The notes beneath the pieces were generated by a model that saw only the letters and a list, made by a program, of their open reading frames with translations, had not been told where the DNA came from and did not search any database. The position numbers were made by a program, and so were the translations under genes. This document shows, in pieces, positions 1-14,696 of a DNA stretch of 64,000 bases (positions are counted from its first letter, which is position 1; each line of letters starts with the position of its first letter). The stretch spans positions 8,870,501 to 8,934,500 of the forward strand of contig NC_088295.1 in the NCBI RefSeq assembly GCF_032854445.1, read 5' to 3'. This DNA comes from Liolophura sinensis (Eukaryota > Mollusca > Polyplacophora > Chitonida > Chitonidae).

Positions 1-96
1 TAATGGAAAGCTGAGCAGCTGTTATTTATTGCAGTTGTTGTTTTATAGTTCATAAGCCTGTGAACCTGTCTCATTAAAGTGCTGATGTCATTTCAG

Positions 97-3756
<3,660 letters not shown>

Positions 3757-3936
3757 ACCCTAACTGCCAGGCCTGTACACTCAACCCTAACCAGCTGCCT
3801 GGCCTGTACACTCAACCCTAACCAGCTGCCTGGCCTGTACACTCAACCCTAACCAGCTGCCTGGCCTGTACACTCAACCCTAACCAGCTGCCTGGCCTGT
3901 ACACTCAACCCTAACCAGCTGCCTGGCCTGAACACT
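3757..3936 (+). repeat. 31-bp tandem repeat directly after the stop codon (about 6 copies)
   Basis: Units start at 3784, 3815, 3846, 3877 and 3908, preceded by a partial unit that begins right after TGA. Each contains ACCCTAACCAGCTGCCTGG. The CCCTAAC string resembles a telomere hexamer, but only once per 31 bp, so this is a minisatellite. Confidence 0.9.
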
Positions 3937-5026
3937 TGGCTATGTGGTGAATAAGGAGGACTCAGAGCGATGACGTGCCTACAGAAGAAGGGGACATCCT
4001 GCATATCAGCCAGAAGATTGTGGAACATCGTGTGTATGAAGCAAGATCTCAAAATTTAGTAACAAATCAACTGGCCTTGGCTTAAACATTAAATCAATTT
4101 GACCTGGATAAGCAGCAAACCAATGGGACATTGCTCAATGGCTGTGGAAGTAACTGGAGCTGGCTCAATAGATTAAGCACTGGTATATCTGGAGCTTGGC
4201 AGGAAAACTCTTTTCAGAGTGTTAATTTTTTCCAGATGATACCAGGAGGATAGATGAAGCAAAGTGAGAAGCATGTTCAGGTCATGTATTGAGGGAGGAT
4301 AGATGTGGCGTTAAACTTGTTCAGAACAGGTTTGGGCAGCTGAACCCCAGAGTCTGAAACAGACCTTTCCTTAAAGATGCACTGAAGGGCCTCATTTAAG
4401 TGGAAGTGACTTATGGACAGTATGATGCTTGAAACAGTGAAATAGACAGAATGCAAATGCTGAGGGGTGTGGCATTACAAGTTGTAAATATCACAAGCAC
4501 ATGGTACGAGATGGACAATTACTGTCCTTCTGGAGAAGAAGTGGGCAAATGCTGTGAACTCTATACCCTAAGGAATATAAGGTGTAAGTGTTGTAAGAAT
4601 GTAAAGATTGTCCTAGGCTAAGTAGTTTTTGTCTCAAATGTTGATATAACAACCAGAAGTGTTCACAAAGTACAGCCAAAGTTCATGTACACAAATTCGC
4701 CTTTATTGAAAACTTAAAACTCGTCTTGAGCTGAAGGTGTTTACCCTAGATAACATCAGAGGTATTGGAAACAGGGAAGGCCTATATGTATTGACAGTAC
4801 TGACACAGAGAAATTATTGGAGGAGTTATTACAATGTATAAGGTGAGAAATCAGCACTAGGGATGAACATTGAATTGGAATGTCTCAGAACATAAAGATT
4901 TTAGATTGTACAGCAATTTCTATACTGCTGTGTACGTCAAATTAAACATGGCTAAGTGCAGCATTTAATGACAGAGATACAATGTACAGATATTTGTAAA
5001 TATTGTATATAGGCATACATACATAC

Positions 5027-5057
<31 letters not shown>

Positions 5058-5540
5058 CATACATAAATATCTATATACACTGTGTACTCATACCGGATAG
5101 ATTTATACTCTGTTTGCAAACCCGGTGATACATATATACAGGTACAAGGCACTGACTACTAATTTTTGATACTAGAGATTTTGCTTTGGTTCTTTGGTTT
5201 TGCTCTAGCTGTCAGGATAATGCAGTTAGGGTTATAGCTGTTTCACAGCTAGACTGTACATGTAGTTCTGGATGGATAAGCAGCTTTTTTTGTGCTCGTG
5301 AAAATGTAAGGGAAGTGAATGTATAGTTTATGTGATCTCTCTATGCCTTTCTTTAAATATCTTGCTTCTATGCCAAATGTATAAACTGGCCTATACTAGT
5401 GTAGGGTTTGGTCGTGTGATTGTTAGATTCAGCTTGACTGAAACTTCACTGACACCTTTGTCATGACTGTGAACTTCTTGTTCATATTTGTATTAATTAA
5501 CTGTGGATAATTACTCTCAACATCACTAACTTACATTTGC
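3937..5540 (+). other. Probable 3' UTR / 3' flank of BAHCC1-like gene
   Basis: No gene is seen. The stretch is AT-rich with a TA/CA microsatellite at 5013-5066. It reads like a long 3' UTR interrupted at 5541 by the transposon. Short frames here carry no recognisable domains. Confidence 0.5.
5013..5066. repeat. TA/CA-type microsatellite
   Basis: Alternating CATA and TATA steps run through this stretch with two interruptions. Confidence 0.85.
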
Positions 5541-5656
5541 AGTAGTAGGAGGAAGGAGGGTTCTGGCGCACTCTCCATTTGGCAAATAGAGGCCCCCAGC
5601 CCCTATTCCCGGCGAGGTCCAGAAGTTCTAGTATACACACTATAGGTTCTGGCGCA
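5541..5656 (+). repeat. Left terminal inverted repeat
   Basis: 116 bp, identical to the inverted right end. The motif GGTTCTGGCGCA occurs twice inside it, near the outer end (5559-5570) and at its inner edge (5645-5656). Confidence 0.92.
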
Positions 5657-6284
5657 CGCCCCCCTTCTACCTCATCATGCTGGCGTGGAAGTACTCCTGT
5701 CCCGTCCTCAGTCGGGATCGCTTCCGCGACCTCGCCGATAGAAGAGCGACCTCGAGCACCTCCATGTGCACGTGTACTCTCCGGTGAAAACCCACCCCGA
5801 ATGCGACTTTGTCAACCCCGCAGCGGCAGAATTCCGATGCATGCGCCCCCCCCCCCCCCCCCCCCCCACTTTGATCGATTACTCAGCGGTTCTCCCCCAT
5901 CTGTGAAGAAACTGAGCAAGGCGCGCGCAGCGGTGGTACCCGGCGGCCTGTGCGGTTCCGGGCTGGCAACGGAAAGCGCCCGAGAGATGGGCGAAGGGTG
6001 GGAGCATTCTCGGGCGGGACGGCAACACCTCAATGAGAATGACCGCCGCTGCTGCAATGGCGGTGCGGACCGGCACGCGAGCACCTCCTGCTGGCATCGC
6101 AGCACGGACTCTATTCCTGTGCTATAGAGATCTTCGCTACCGCTACGGCGGCCACAGGCAAGGTTGTGTGCCGCCGTCTCTTTCCATCTTGCGAAAGGCC
6201 GGCTATACTGGTCTGCCGAACAAAAATACAGCAAAAAAGAGATTTGTCTGTTCGGTGGTCTTTGTAAGTGCTACGGGCAGGTTG

Positions 6285-6535
6285 TTAGTAGCAAGTGTCG
6301 GTGTATGGTAACAAGCTTCAAGCGGTTGGTAGTAAGCGTTGGTGTATCATTAGTAACAAGCCACAAGCGGGTTAGTAGTAAGCGTTGGTGTATCATTAGT
6401 AACAAGCCACAAGCTGGTTAGTAGTAAGCGTTGGTGTATCATTAGTAACAAGCCACAAGCGGGTTGGTAGTAAGCGTTGGTGTATCATTAGTAACAAGCC
6501 ATGAGCGGGTTAGTAGTAAGCGTTGGTAGTAATAA
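6285..6535. repeat. About 46-bp tandem repeat inside the transposon
   Basis: Five or so units with the core GTAGTAAGCGTTGGTGTATC followed by ATTAGTAACAAGCCACAAGC. It lies between the left TIR and the decayed ORF. Confidence 0.85.
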
Positions 6536-6845
6536 GCAGAACATGGTCATAAGCTGGTAGGCGTGGTATGATAGTGATTGCGGGTATGCATGTGGCCGGG
6601 TGGCAGAGACAGGGCTCGTCGTTGGGCGGTTGGCGGTCGTTTCCGGGATCATTGGTCATTCCAGACCATGGCATGGAGGTGGTTGGGTTGTCCAGGTCGT
6701 GTCGATGTGATGGCGGTGGTCATTTCCGGGATCATTGGTCATTCCAGACCATGGCGTAGTAGTGATGTTGGGTCGTCAAGGCCGTGTCGGTGACGGCAGT
6801 GGTCGTGGTCGTGGGCATGGCGGTTGGCTTCAAGGTTGAGATTCT

Positions 6846-8178
6846 TCAGAGGAGGATGGTCTGCGGCGGAATGGCCCGTGGCGGCCGGGGATGGGTCCAA
6901 CCAGCTGATGATCCAAGAGCCGCTGGTAGTCGTCGGGGTGGTCTCGTGGTCTCGGCGTTGCGGTCAATGTCGGTGGTGCGCATCGTCGCTACTTCCGTGA
7001 GGTCATGTGCATACAGGATGCGCACCACAGGGGGAAGATGCGCGTAGCGGCTGGCGGGCTCACTGGTGGTGGTGGGGGCCCCGGAGTGCTCGTAGGGGCA
7101 TCTACCATCCGCCTGGCCGCTACACTGTGGCCCGTTGCGGCATGGACGTGCGGTCCGCGGCGGGTGGGTGTACGGACAGGATCTGTTCCGCCCGTGGCAG
7201 CCAATACCGTTCTTGCACGGCAGGTTCCTTTTCGCTACTTTTGCCTTGCTCCGCGAAGAGCGACGGCGCGTCCTTCCGGCCCCCATGGCCCTTCCGAGCC
7301 CCATGGCTCTTCCGGGCCCCATGGCTTCGAGCCCCCCTGGAGGGCTACCAGCTGTGCATCGACCATCTCTGCCCAGCTCATCTGGGCCTGCTCTTGCGGT
7401 GGTCGATCATCAGACACGGGGTCCGATACTTCATCCGTCCAGTCCTCCTGGACTCATGGTCGCTGCTCCGCCCAATCCTCCATGGTTTCGGCCAACCAGG
7501 CCTGCTGGGCCTCTTGGGACTCCATCTCCGCCTCCCAGGCTTCCTGGGCCCCTCGCGCCTCTGCACCTCTGGCTGCAGCCTCCAGCTCCGCGGCGGCATG
7601 CATCGGGACAACGACCTGTACGTTCGTACAGGTTGGTAGCCCCGCAACAACAGACTGTTCCGCTGCAGCGGCCTGCAGAGTAGGGTCAGACCGCACCTCC
7701 TCGGCGACTCGCTGAGCAGGAACAGTCTGCACTTCCTCAGTGACTTACTGACCAGGGACAGTCTGCACCATTTCCTCAGCAGCTCGCTGAGCAGGAACAG
7801 TCTGCACCCCCTCGGCAACTTGCTGAGCAAGGACAGTCTGCACCTGTCGGGCCCCAGGCCCTCGCGAAGGTGCGCGTGGCCGCCGTGCGTGGCGCTCCGA
7901 AGCATCCCGTCGAAGTCCGTGGCGCCCCACCTTTTCGAGAAACCGCATAGCTCCTCGTTACCCCCGGCCGCAGCACCATGGAGCATCCTGTCGAAGTCCG
8001 TGACGCCCGACGCCTTCGCAAGGGTGCAGAGCCGTTAATAGCCTTCGTACGCAGCGATCTCCAACATCTGGTTGACATTCGCGGAGCCTAGCCCCGACAA
8101 GATTCTCTGGAGCCCCTGGTGATCGCTTTTCTTCTCTGCGGCTTGACCAAGCAAGGCATCGAGCTGGGGAGGCGCCTA
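6846..8178 (-). pseudogene. Decayed transposon-borne ORF: ankyrin-like repeats, 12-residue repeats, CCCH zinc fingers
   Basis: Read on the minus strand from about 8178 down, in pieces linked by frameshifts and stops. First come about 27-residue repeats of ankyrin type (MLEIAAYEGY, DFDRMLHGAAAGGNEELC, DFDGMLRSATHGGHAHLR), with a stop near 8036. Next come 12-residue repeats (VQTVPAQRVAEE and variants, about 7850-7690), with a stop at 7745-7747. An Ala/Glu-rich stretch that could be a coiled coil follows. Last are two CCCH-type fingers at 7217-7086, CX5CX6CX3H and CX5CX7CX3H (PCKNGIGC..CPYTH, PCRNGPQC..CPYEH). CCCH fingers usually bind RNA and ankyrin repeats bind proteins. No transposase motif is seen. 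That the pieces belong to one protein is inferred from order, strand and composition. Host capture or another origin is possible. Confidence 0.5.
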
Positions 8179-8267
8179 AGGTGCCGGCGGGGGGGGTTAT
8201 GGGGAAGCAGGGAAAGGGGGGTGGGGCCTCCATTTTGTTATGGGGAGGGCCCCAAGGGGGGGATGCA

Positions 8268-8383
8268 TGCGCCAGAACCTATAGTGTGTATACTAGAACT
8301 TCTGGACCTCGCCGGGAATAGGGGCTGGGGGCCTCTATTTGCCAAATGGAGAGTGCGCCAGAACCCTCCTTCCTCCTACTACT
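8268..8383 (-). repeat. Right terminal inverted repeat
   Basis: Inverted copy of 5541-5656 with the same two internal GGTTCTGGCGCA motifs in mirror arrangement. It is followed directly by the TTTGC duplication. Confidence 0.92.
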
Positions 8384-8388
8384 TTTGC

Positions 8389-9974
8389 TACATGTACCTA
8401 AGCCAATTGGTGATAATCACATTGAGGACATGTAAGTGTACAGAATGACAGGAGGGATTTCTGCTATTAAGGTACCATTCTGAATGCCTTGAGAAGTTGA
8501 GGGCTTGAAACGCCCATGTGTGCTGCACTGGAAAATTAAACTGTGCAAGAAATATGTTTAAGACGTAGGTTATATATACAGATATTTCTGGAAGACAGGT
8601 ATGTGTAACAGGTGTGTCATCTTGGCACAGCTGTGACTTGCATTAACCAGCATTAACATAGCATAATTTTGGAAGCAGCATTGCACACAGTGATGTCCAC
8701 ATTTGTGCCAGTGGCAATCTTTGGAACCTGGACTTACCTGACTCGCTTCGCCCACCTGGCTAATGAGAAAATAGCCTCAGGCTTTAAAGTCTGTATCGTG
8801 TATCTGACCTACAACCAGATATGTGTCAAGCATAGAGCTGAAACTATAAAGTTTGATGAAGTATAATTTGACTTGGTTTTGAGAGAACCTGCTGTTGGTT
8901 GTATGAGTACAACACACCTGTACATTGCCTCACCATCATTTTCTTGTGTCCAGATATGGTATTTAAGATAAACACTGTATTGTTGCCAAGGCTCTCCAAC
9001 CCTCAATGTGATTTCTATCTATACACATCTATATCTATATATTTTCTTATGAATCTGTCTGTATATTGTATATGTGTATTTATGATATGGTCTGAGTGTT
9101 ATGTAAACATATGTTTGCCGGATGTATATGAGAAGAGCAAGCTTGCTTAAGGCAGCTTGATTTCCTGTCTATTTTATTTTCTATATATGTGTTAATTTAC
9201 CCAGACTGTTGAAAAACAAACCTTGGTGCTGAGAATGGTCTGTTGTATATAGTTGTACAGATTTTTGGGGGTGATTGAGGATAGCTTTCAGGTGTTGAGA
9301 AGAGGTGACAGTTGTGACAAGGCTGCTGTGTAGGTATAACTATTCCTCAAGGAAGACTTCTTATTTGTGTTCCATTCTTCATGACATATAAGTGCTATGG
9401 GTATAAAGACAGGGGGCGGGGGGGGGGGGGAGTGATAAATATCTGCATATTATTTAAGTTTGGGTTATGATTGGAGAGAAAGGCCCGACTCTACTTGCAT
9501 GTATAAGTGAACAGTGTACATGTGGAAAAGGTATAAGAATAAAGGTACATGTAACTGACAGGTGACCTGGAAGGTGTTCAATGAAAACATCACTTATATT
9601 GGCCATATATCGCTAAAAACTTGCATATGGAGTTTGTTTATCTTATGGAAATCCAATATGACCTACATATGAAACAAGCAATTAGAGACAGAAGTAAAAC
9701 GTTGATGTCTCACATCCTACTCTAATGGAACAGTGGTATACTGGACTCCCATTCATCATGTACGTGTATGGGATTAAAACTATGTGAAGTTAAGGCCTAT
9801 GCTTACATGCACTAATACAACTAAATAGGGAAACATGTATGATCAAGTAAGGAAGGTGTTACACTAGAAATCCTTTTTGAGAAGAGATAAGGAAAGACAT
9901 ACCCAGATTACAGGCCTTTACATAATATGTATGTATGTATGTATGTATGCGTAAGTGAAACTGGTCAACTTCAG
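8389..9974 (+). other. 3' flank of the BAHCC1-like gene beyond the transposon
   Basis: AT-rich, with no gene seen. It may be the displaced remainder of the 3' UTR. A G-rich run lies near 9413-9431 and a TATG microsatellite at 9928-9949. Confidence 0.45.
9538..9543 (+). terminator. Candidate polyadenylation signal AATAAA
   Basis: A plain AATAAA on the + strand downstream of the BAHCC1-like stop codon; another is at 10500-10505. Position only, with no transcript evidence. Confidence 0.25.
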
Positions 9975-9975
9975 A

Positions 9976-10240
9976 AGTAAAAGGTCTGCATGATAGAAAT
10001 GCTTAATGTTGCTGGACGGCGGACACATGTATGTGCTGAAAATGGTGTGCTGCAGAAAAAGGTCTGCATGATAGAAATGCTTAATGTTGCCGGAAGGGGC
10101 ACACATGTATGTGCTGAAAATGGTGTGCTGCAGTAAAAGGTCTGCATGATAGAAATGCATAATGTTACTGGAAGAGGCACACATGTATGTGTTGAAAATG
10201 GTGTGCTGCAGTAAAAGGTGTGCATGATAGAAATGCATGT
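9976..10240. repeat. 78-bp tandem repeat (about 3.5 copies)
   Basis: GGTCTGCATGATAGAAATGC recurs at 9983, 10061 and 10139, with a variant at 10217: an exact 78-bp spacing. Confidence 0.9.
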
Positions 10241-10811
10241 GGTAACATGATGCATGGTTTGTGCGATACATGTAAATGTGTACATTAAATGATGTACACA
10301 TATGTGTATGGTGGTTTACATTTGTGTATTTGTTTTGGGTTATGTATGTTGACAGGTTCTAACATATCGACTTACAAAATAGAAGGTATATTATGGATTG
10401 GAATGATCATAATGTCCAAAAGGGACAGCTCTCTGAAATTGTTCTTTTGTTTCATGATTGAATGTTATCTTATGATGCAAGAAAATATTTTGAAAAAACA
10501 ATAAACATGATCACTGAGCATTACTTCAGGAATTTTATTTTTGTTACAGTGTACTTGAATGCGTTTTCAGTTCGTGTTTTAGGTCATTGTGAAGAATGTC
10601 TGACCTTTACCATGGCCTGCTGTCTAAAAGCATTTGTACAAAATATACACAAGATGTGTACTGTAAGACGTCATGGGTACACATTAATGTGCTTGTGCAC
10701 TTCACATTTTAAATGCACATTGAAGTAAGAACCTATGTTATAAATCTTGCTTTCAAGATACACAGGCACGTGTGAAACAGTACACATTTTGATCTAACCT
10801 CATCAGCCTGT

Positions 10812-12120
10812 ATAAATCTCAGTCATGGTTGGCCTGGCATCAGAGTTCCTAACAAGTCTGAGGATCTGACTTCAAAAATCTGTATCCTCAGTCATGGTTG
10901 GCCTGGCATCAGAGTTCCTAACAAGTTTGGGAATCTGACCTCAAAAATCTGTAGCCTCAGTCATGGTTGGCCTGGCATCAGAGTTCCTAACAAGTCTGGG
11001 AATCTGACCTCAAAAATCTGTAGCCTCAGTCATGGTTGGCCTGGCATCAGAGTTCCTAACAAGTCTGAGAATCTGACCTCAAAAATCTGTAGCCTCAGTC
11101 ATGGTTGGCCTGGCATCAAAGTTCCTAACAAGTCTGAGAATCTGACCTCAAAAATCTGTAGCCTCAGTCATGGTTGGCCTGGCATCAGAGTTCCTAACAA
11201 GTCTGAGAATCTGACCTCAAAAATCTGTAGCCTCAGTCATGGTTGGCCTGGCGTCAGAGTTCCTAACAAGTCTGAGAATCTGACCCCAAAAATCTGTAGC
11301 CTGAGTCATGGTTGGCCTGGCGTCAGAGTTCCTAACACGTCTGAGAATCTGACCTCAAAAATCTGTAGCCTCAGTCATGGTTGGCCTGGCATCAGAGTTC
11401 CTAACAAGTCTGAGAATCTGACCTCAAAAATCTGTAGCCTCAGTCATGGTTGGCCTGGCATCAAAGTTCCTAACAAGTCTGAGAATCTGACCTCAAAAAT
11501 CTGTAGCCTCAGTCATGGTTGGCCTGGCATCAGAGTTCCTAACAAGTCTGAGAATCTGACCTCAAAAATCTGTAGCCTCAGTCATGGTTGGCCTGGCATC
11601 AGAGTTCCTAACAAGTCTGAGAATCTGACCCCAAAAATCTGTAGCCTGAGTCATGGTTGGCCTGGCGTCAGAGTTCCTAACAAGTCTGAGAATCTGACCT
11701 CAAAAATCTGTAGCCTCAGTCATGGTTGGCCTGGCATCAAAGTTCCTAACAAGTCTGAGAATCTGACCTCAAAAATCTGTAGCCTCAGTCATGGTTGGCC
11801 CGGCATCAGAGTTCCTAACAAGTCTGAGAATCTGACCTCAAAAATCTGTAGCCTCAGTCATGGTTGGCCTGGCATCAGAGTTCCTAACAAGTCTGGGAAT
11901 CTGACCTCAAAAATCTGTAGCCTCAGTCATGGTTGGCCTGGCATCAGAGTTCCTAACAAGTCTGAGAATCTGCCCCCAAAAATCTGTAGCCTCAGTCATG
12001 GTTGGCCCGGCAGCAAACTTCCTAACAAGTCTGGGAATCTGACCTCAATCTGTAGCCTCAGTCATGGTGGCCCTGACCTCAGAGTTCATAGCAAGTCCAA
12101 GGATCAGGCCTCTACACTCT
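10812..12120. repeat. 69-bp tandem array (about 18 copies)
   Basis: CAGTCATGGTTGGCCTGGC recurs at 10820, 10889, 10958 and so on. Units are highly alike from 10820 to about 12060 and decay at the right edge. Marked variants (CATCAAAG, CTGACCCC with CTGAGTCATGG) recur 345 bp apart, showing a five-unit higher-order duplication. Confidence 0.95.
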
Positions 12121-12724
12121 GTAACCTGTCATGATTGGCCTGATCTCAGAGTCCATAACAGGCCTGTGTTGATCTGATCTCACCAATCTGTAACCTCAGT
12201 CACGGATTTAACATATCTGTGGTGATCTGAGCTCACGTCTTGAGTAAGCCTGACCTCATCAATCTGTAACCTCAGTCATGCTAGATCTGACCTCACCTGT
12301 TAATAAGTCCAAGATTGACCAATCGGTTCAAGCTGAGATCACTTTCACTTTATGATTGATATCTGTTTGAAGCAAGTCAGTGTTGAAATGGCTACATTAG
12401 TTTGGGGCAAGACACCATATTCCACACCATACTGCCACACAAATCAGAGAACACTATAGTCAGAGTTGACTACATGATCTAACAAATAACAGGAATCCAG
12501 AGCTTGTATACCATTAATCAAAAGATGCCCTAGACAGGTCTGCTGGTGCAACATTGCTTATTTGATTGTTGCTAAATGTCACACTGAAGAGTTTTTTATT
12601 TATATAATGATGATCAGTTTTATGAATGTAGGAAACCCAACTGCCATGAGTAAACCGGTGGGCTGCCTCAAGGACCTCAAAAACCTTCTTAAAACCACAG
12701 CCAAAGTAACCAAAGCTGGAATTG

Positions 12725-13105
12725 AGCATAGATGCCAGAAGCTGCAGGAATTGAGCATAGACAGCAGCTGAAAATGAGCATAGATGGCATAAGCTGGAGC
12801 GTTTGAGCATAGATAGAAGCTAGAAATGAGCATAGATGGCAGAAGCTGGAGCGTTTGAGCATAGATAGAAGCTAGAAATGAGCATAGATGGAAGATGCTG
12901 GAGCGTTTGAGCATAGATAGAAGCTAGAAATGAGCATAGATGGAAGATGCTGGAGGAATTGAGCATAGATGGCAGAAGCTGGAGCGTTTGAGCATAGATA
13001 GAAGCTAGAAATGAGCATAGATGGAAGATGCTGGAGGAATTGAGCATAGATGGCAGAAGCTGGAGGAATTGAGTGTAGATAGCAGCTGGAATTGAGTATA
13101 GATGA
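12725..13105. repeat. About 32-bp tandem array in alternating forms
   Basis: Units contain GAGCATAGAT followed by either GGCAGAAGCTGGAG or AGAAGCTAGAAAT. The two forms alternate, giving a roughly 64-bp super-unit. Confidence 0.88.
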
Positions 13106-13144
13106 CTTCATTGCTAAAGGCATGACAGCTTAGATGAGCCAACA

Positions 13145-14510
13145 AGGGCTGATGGTGCAATGTTTCGAAAATAGTGAACACCAGTGTACACTCTCACCAA
13201 ATAAAAGAAACCGCACTGAGTTTTGGCTGAACAATCTCATCAATCAGAGAACACCACTGTACACTCTCACCAAGTATACGAAACGGCAGTGAGTTTTGGC
13301 TGAACAATCTCATCAATCAGAGAACACCACTGTACACTCTCACCAAGTATACGAAACGGCAGTGAGTTTTGGCTGAACAATCTCATCAATCAGAGAACAC
13401 CACTGTACACTCTCGCCAAGTATAAGAAACGGCAGTGAGTTTTGGCTGAACAATCTCATCAATCAGAGAACACCACTGTACACTCTCGCCAAGTATACGA
13501 AACGGCAGTGAGTTTTGGCTGAACAATCTCATCAATCAGAGAACACCACTGTACACTCTCGCCAAGTATAAGAAACGGCAGTGAGTTTTGGCTGAACAAT
13601 CTCATCAATCAGAGAACACCACTGTACACTCTCGCCAAGTATAAGAAACGGCAGTGAGTTTTGGCTGAACAATCTCATCAATCAGAGAACACCACTGTAC
13701 ACTCTCGCCAAGTATAAGAAACGGCAGTGAGTTTTGGCTGAACAATCTCATCAATCAGAGAACACCACTGTACACTCTCGCCAAGTATAAGAAACGGCAG
13801 TGAGTTTTGGCTGAACAATCTCATCAATCAGAGAACACCACTGTACACTCTCGCCAAGTATAAGAAACGGCAGTGAGTTTTGGCTGAACAATCTCATCAA
13901 TCAGAGAACACCACTGTACACTCTCGCCAAGTATAAGAAACGGCAGTGAGTTTTGGCTGAACAATCTTATCAATCAGAGAACACCACTGTACACTCTCGC
14001 CAAGTATAAGAAACGGCAGTGAGTTTTGGCTGAACAATCTTATCAATCAGAGAACACCACTGTACACTCTCGCCAAGTATAAGAAACGGCAGTGAGTTTT
14101 GGCTGAACAATCTTATCAATCAGAGAACACCAGTGTACACTCTCGCCAAGTATAAGAAACGGCAGTGAGTTTTGGCTGAACAATCTCATCAATCAGAGAA
14201 CACCACTGTACACTCTCGCCAAGTATACGAAACGGCAGTGAGTTTTGGCTGAACAATCTCATCAATCAGAGAACACCACTGTACACTCTCGCCAAGTATA
14301 AGAAACGGCAGTGAGTTTTGGCTGAACAATCTCATCAATCAGAGAACACCACTGTACACTCTCGCCAAGTATAAGAAACAGCAGTGAGTTTTGGCTGAAC
14401 AATCTCATCAATCAGAGAACACCACTGTACACTCTCGCCAAGTATAAGAAACGGCAGTGAGTTTTGGCTGAACAATCTCATCAATCAGAGAACACCACTC
14501 TCAATGCTGA
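13145..14510. repeat. 73-bp tandem array (about 18 copies)
   Basis: The core GAACACCACTGTACACTCTC recurs every 73 bp (for example 13261 to 13334). Units are almost identical, differing at a few sites (CACC/CGCC, TATACG/TATAAG, CTCATC/CTTATC), so the array was homogenised recently. Confidence 0.95.
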
Positions 14511-14690
14511 GTGAACAAACTCACCAGCCTATGTTCAGGATTGCCAACAGTCACCAATCAGAAGTCTCCATAGTTAGACCCTATACATCGTGGTAAGGGT
14601 TAGCTTACCAGCGCTGACCGTTGAATAATACATGTATTTCTTAGCAAATGAAAACACTGAGGCTGATTTTCAAGGGAAGCAGAGTTAAAC

Positions 14691-14696
14691 TTTATT
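14691..14696 (-). terminator. Candidate polyadenylation signal of PKC (distal isoform)
   Basis: TTTATT on + is AATAAA on the minus strand. It sits at the left edge of the repeat-poor stretch, where the 3' UTR would be expected to end. Confidence 0.35.

Larger units (their letters stand above)
5541..8383. mobile_element. 2.8-kb DNA transposon with identical 116-bp terminal inverted repeats
   Basis: The left end 5541-5656 and the reverse complement of 8268-8383 agree at every base when read side by side. The element starts AGTAGTAGGAGG and is flanked by TTTGC on both sides (5536-5540 and 8384-8388), a 5-bp target-site duplication. It is visibly much richer in G and C than the surroundings. No transposase is recognised, so it is probably non-autonomous, though it carries a decayed ORF of another kind. 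Superfamily is uncertain: Polintons have AG-starting long TIRs but 6-bp duplications, and Transib has 5-bp duplications but different ends. The identical ends suggest recent insertion. Confidence 0.9.

Noticed and set aside
3757-3936. CCCTAAC motifs as an interstitial telomere
   Set aside because: The hexamer occurs once per 31-bp unit, not as a direct tandem run.
5541-8383. Calling the element a Polinton
   Set aside because: Long TIRs beginning AG fit, but the duplication is 5 bp rather than 6 and no polymerase, integrase or capsid-type gene is present.
5579-8448. Several plus-strand open frames in the transposon
   Set aside because: GC-rich sequence leaves many frames open; the minus strand carries the recognisable motifs, so these look like shadows.
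10812-14510. Regular repeats suggesting a CRISPR array
   Set aside because: Units are head-to-tail without unique spacers, and the DNA is animal nuclear sequence.
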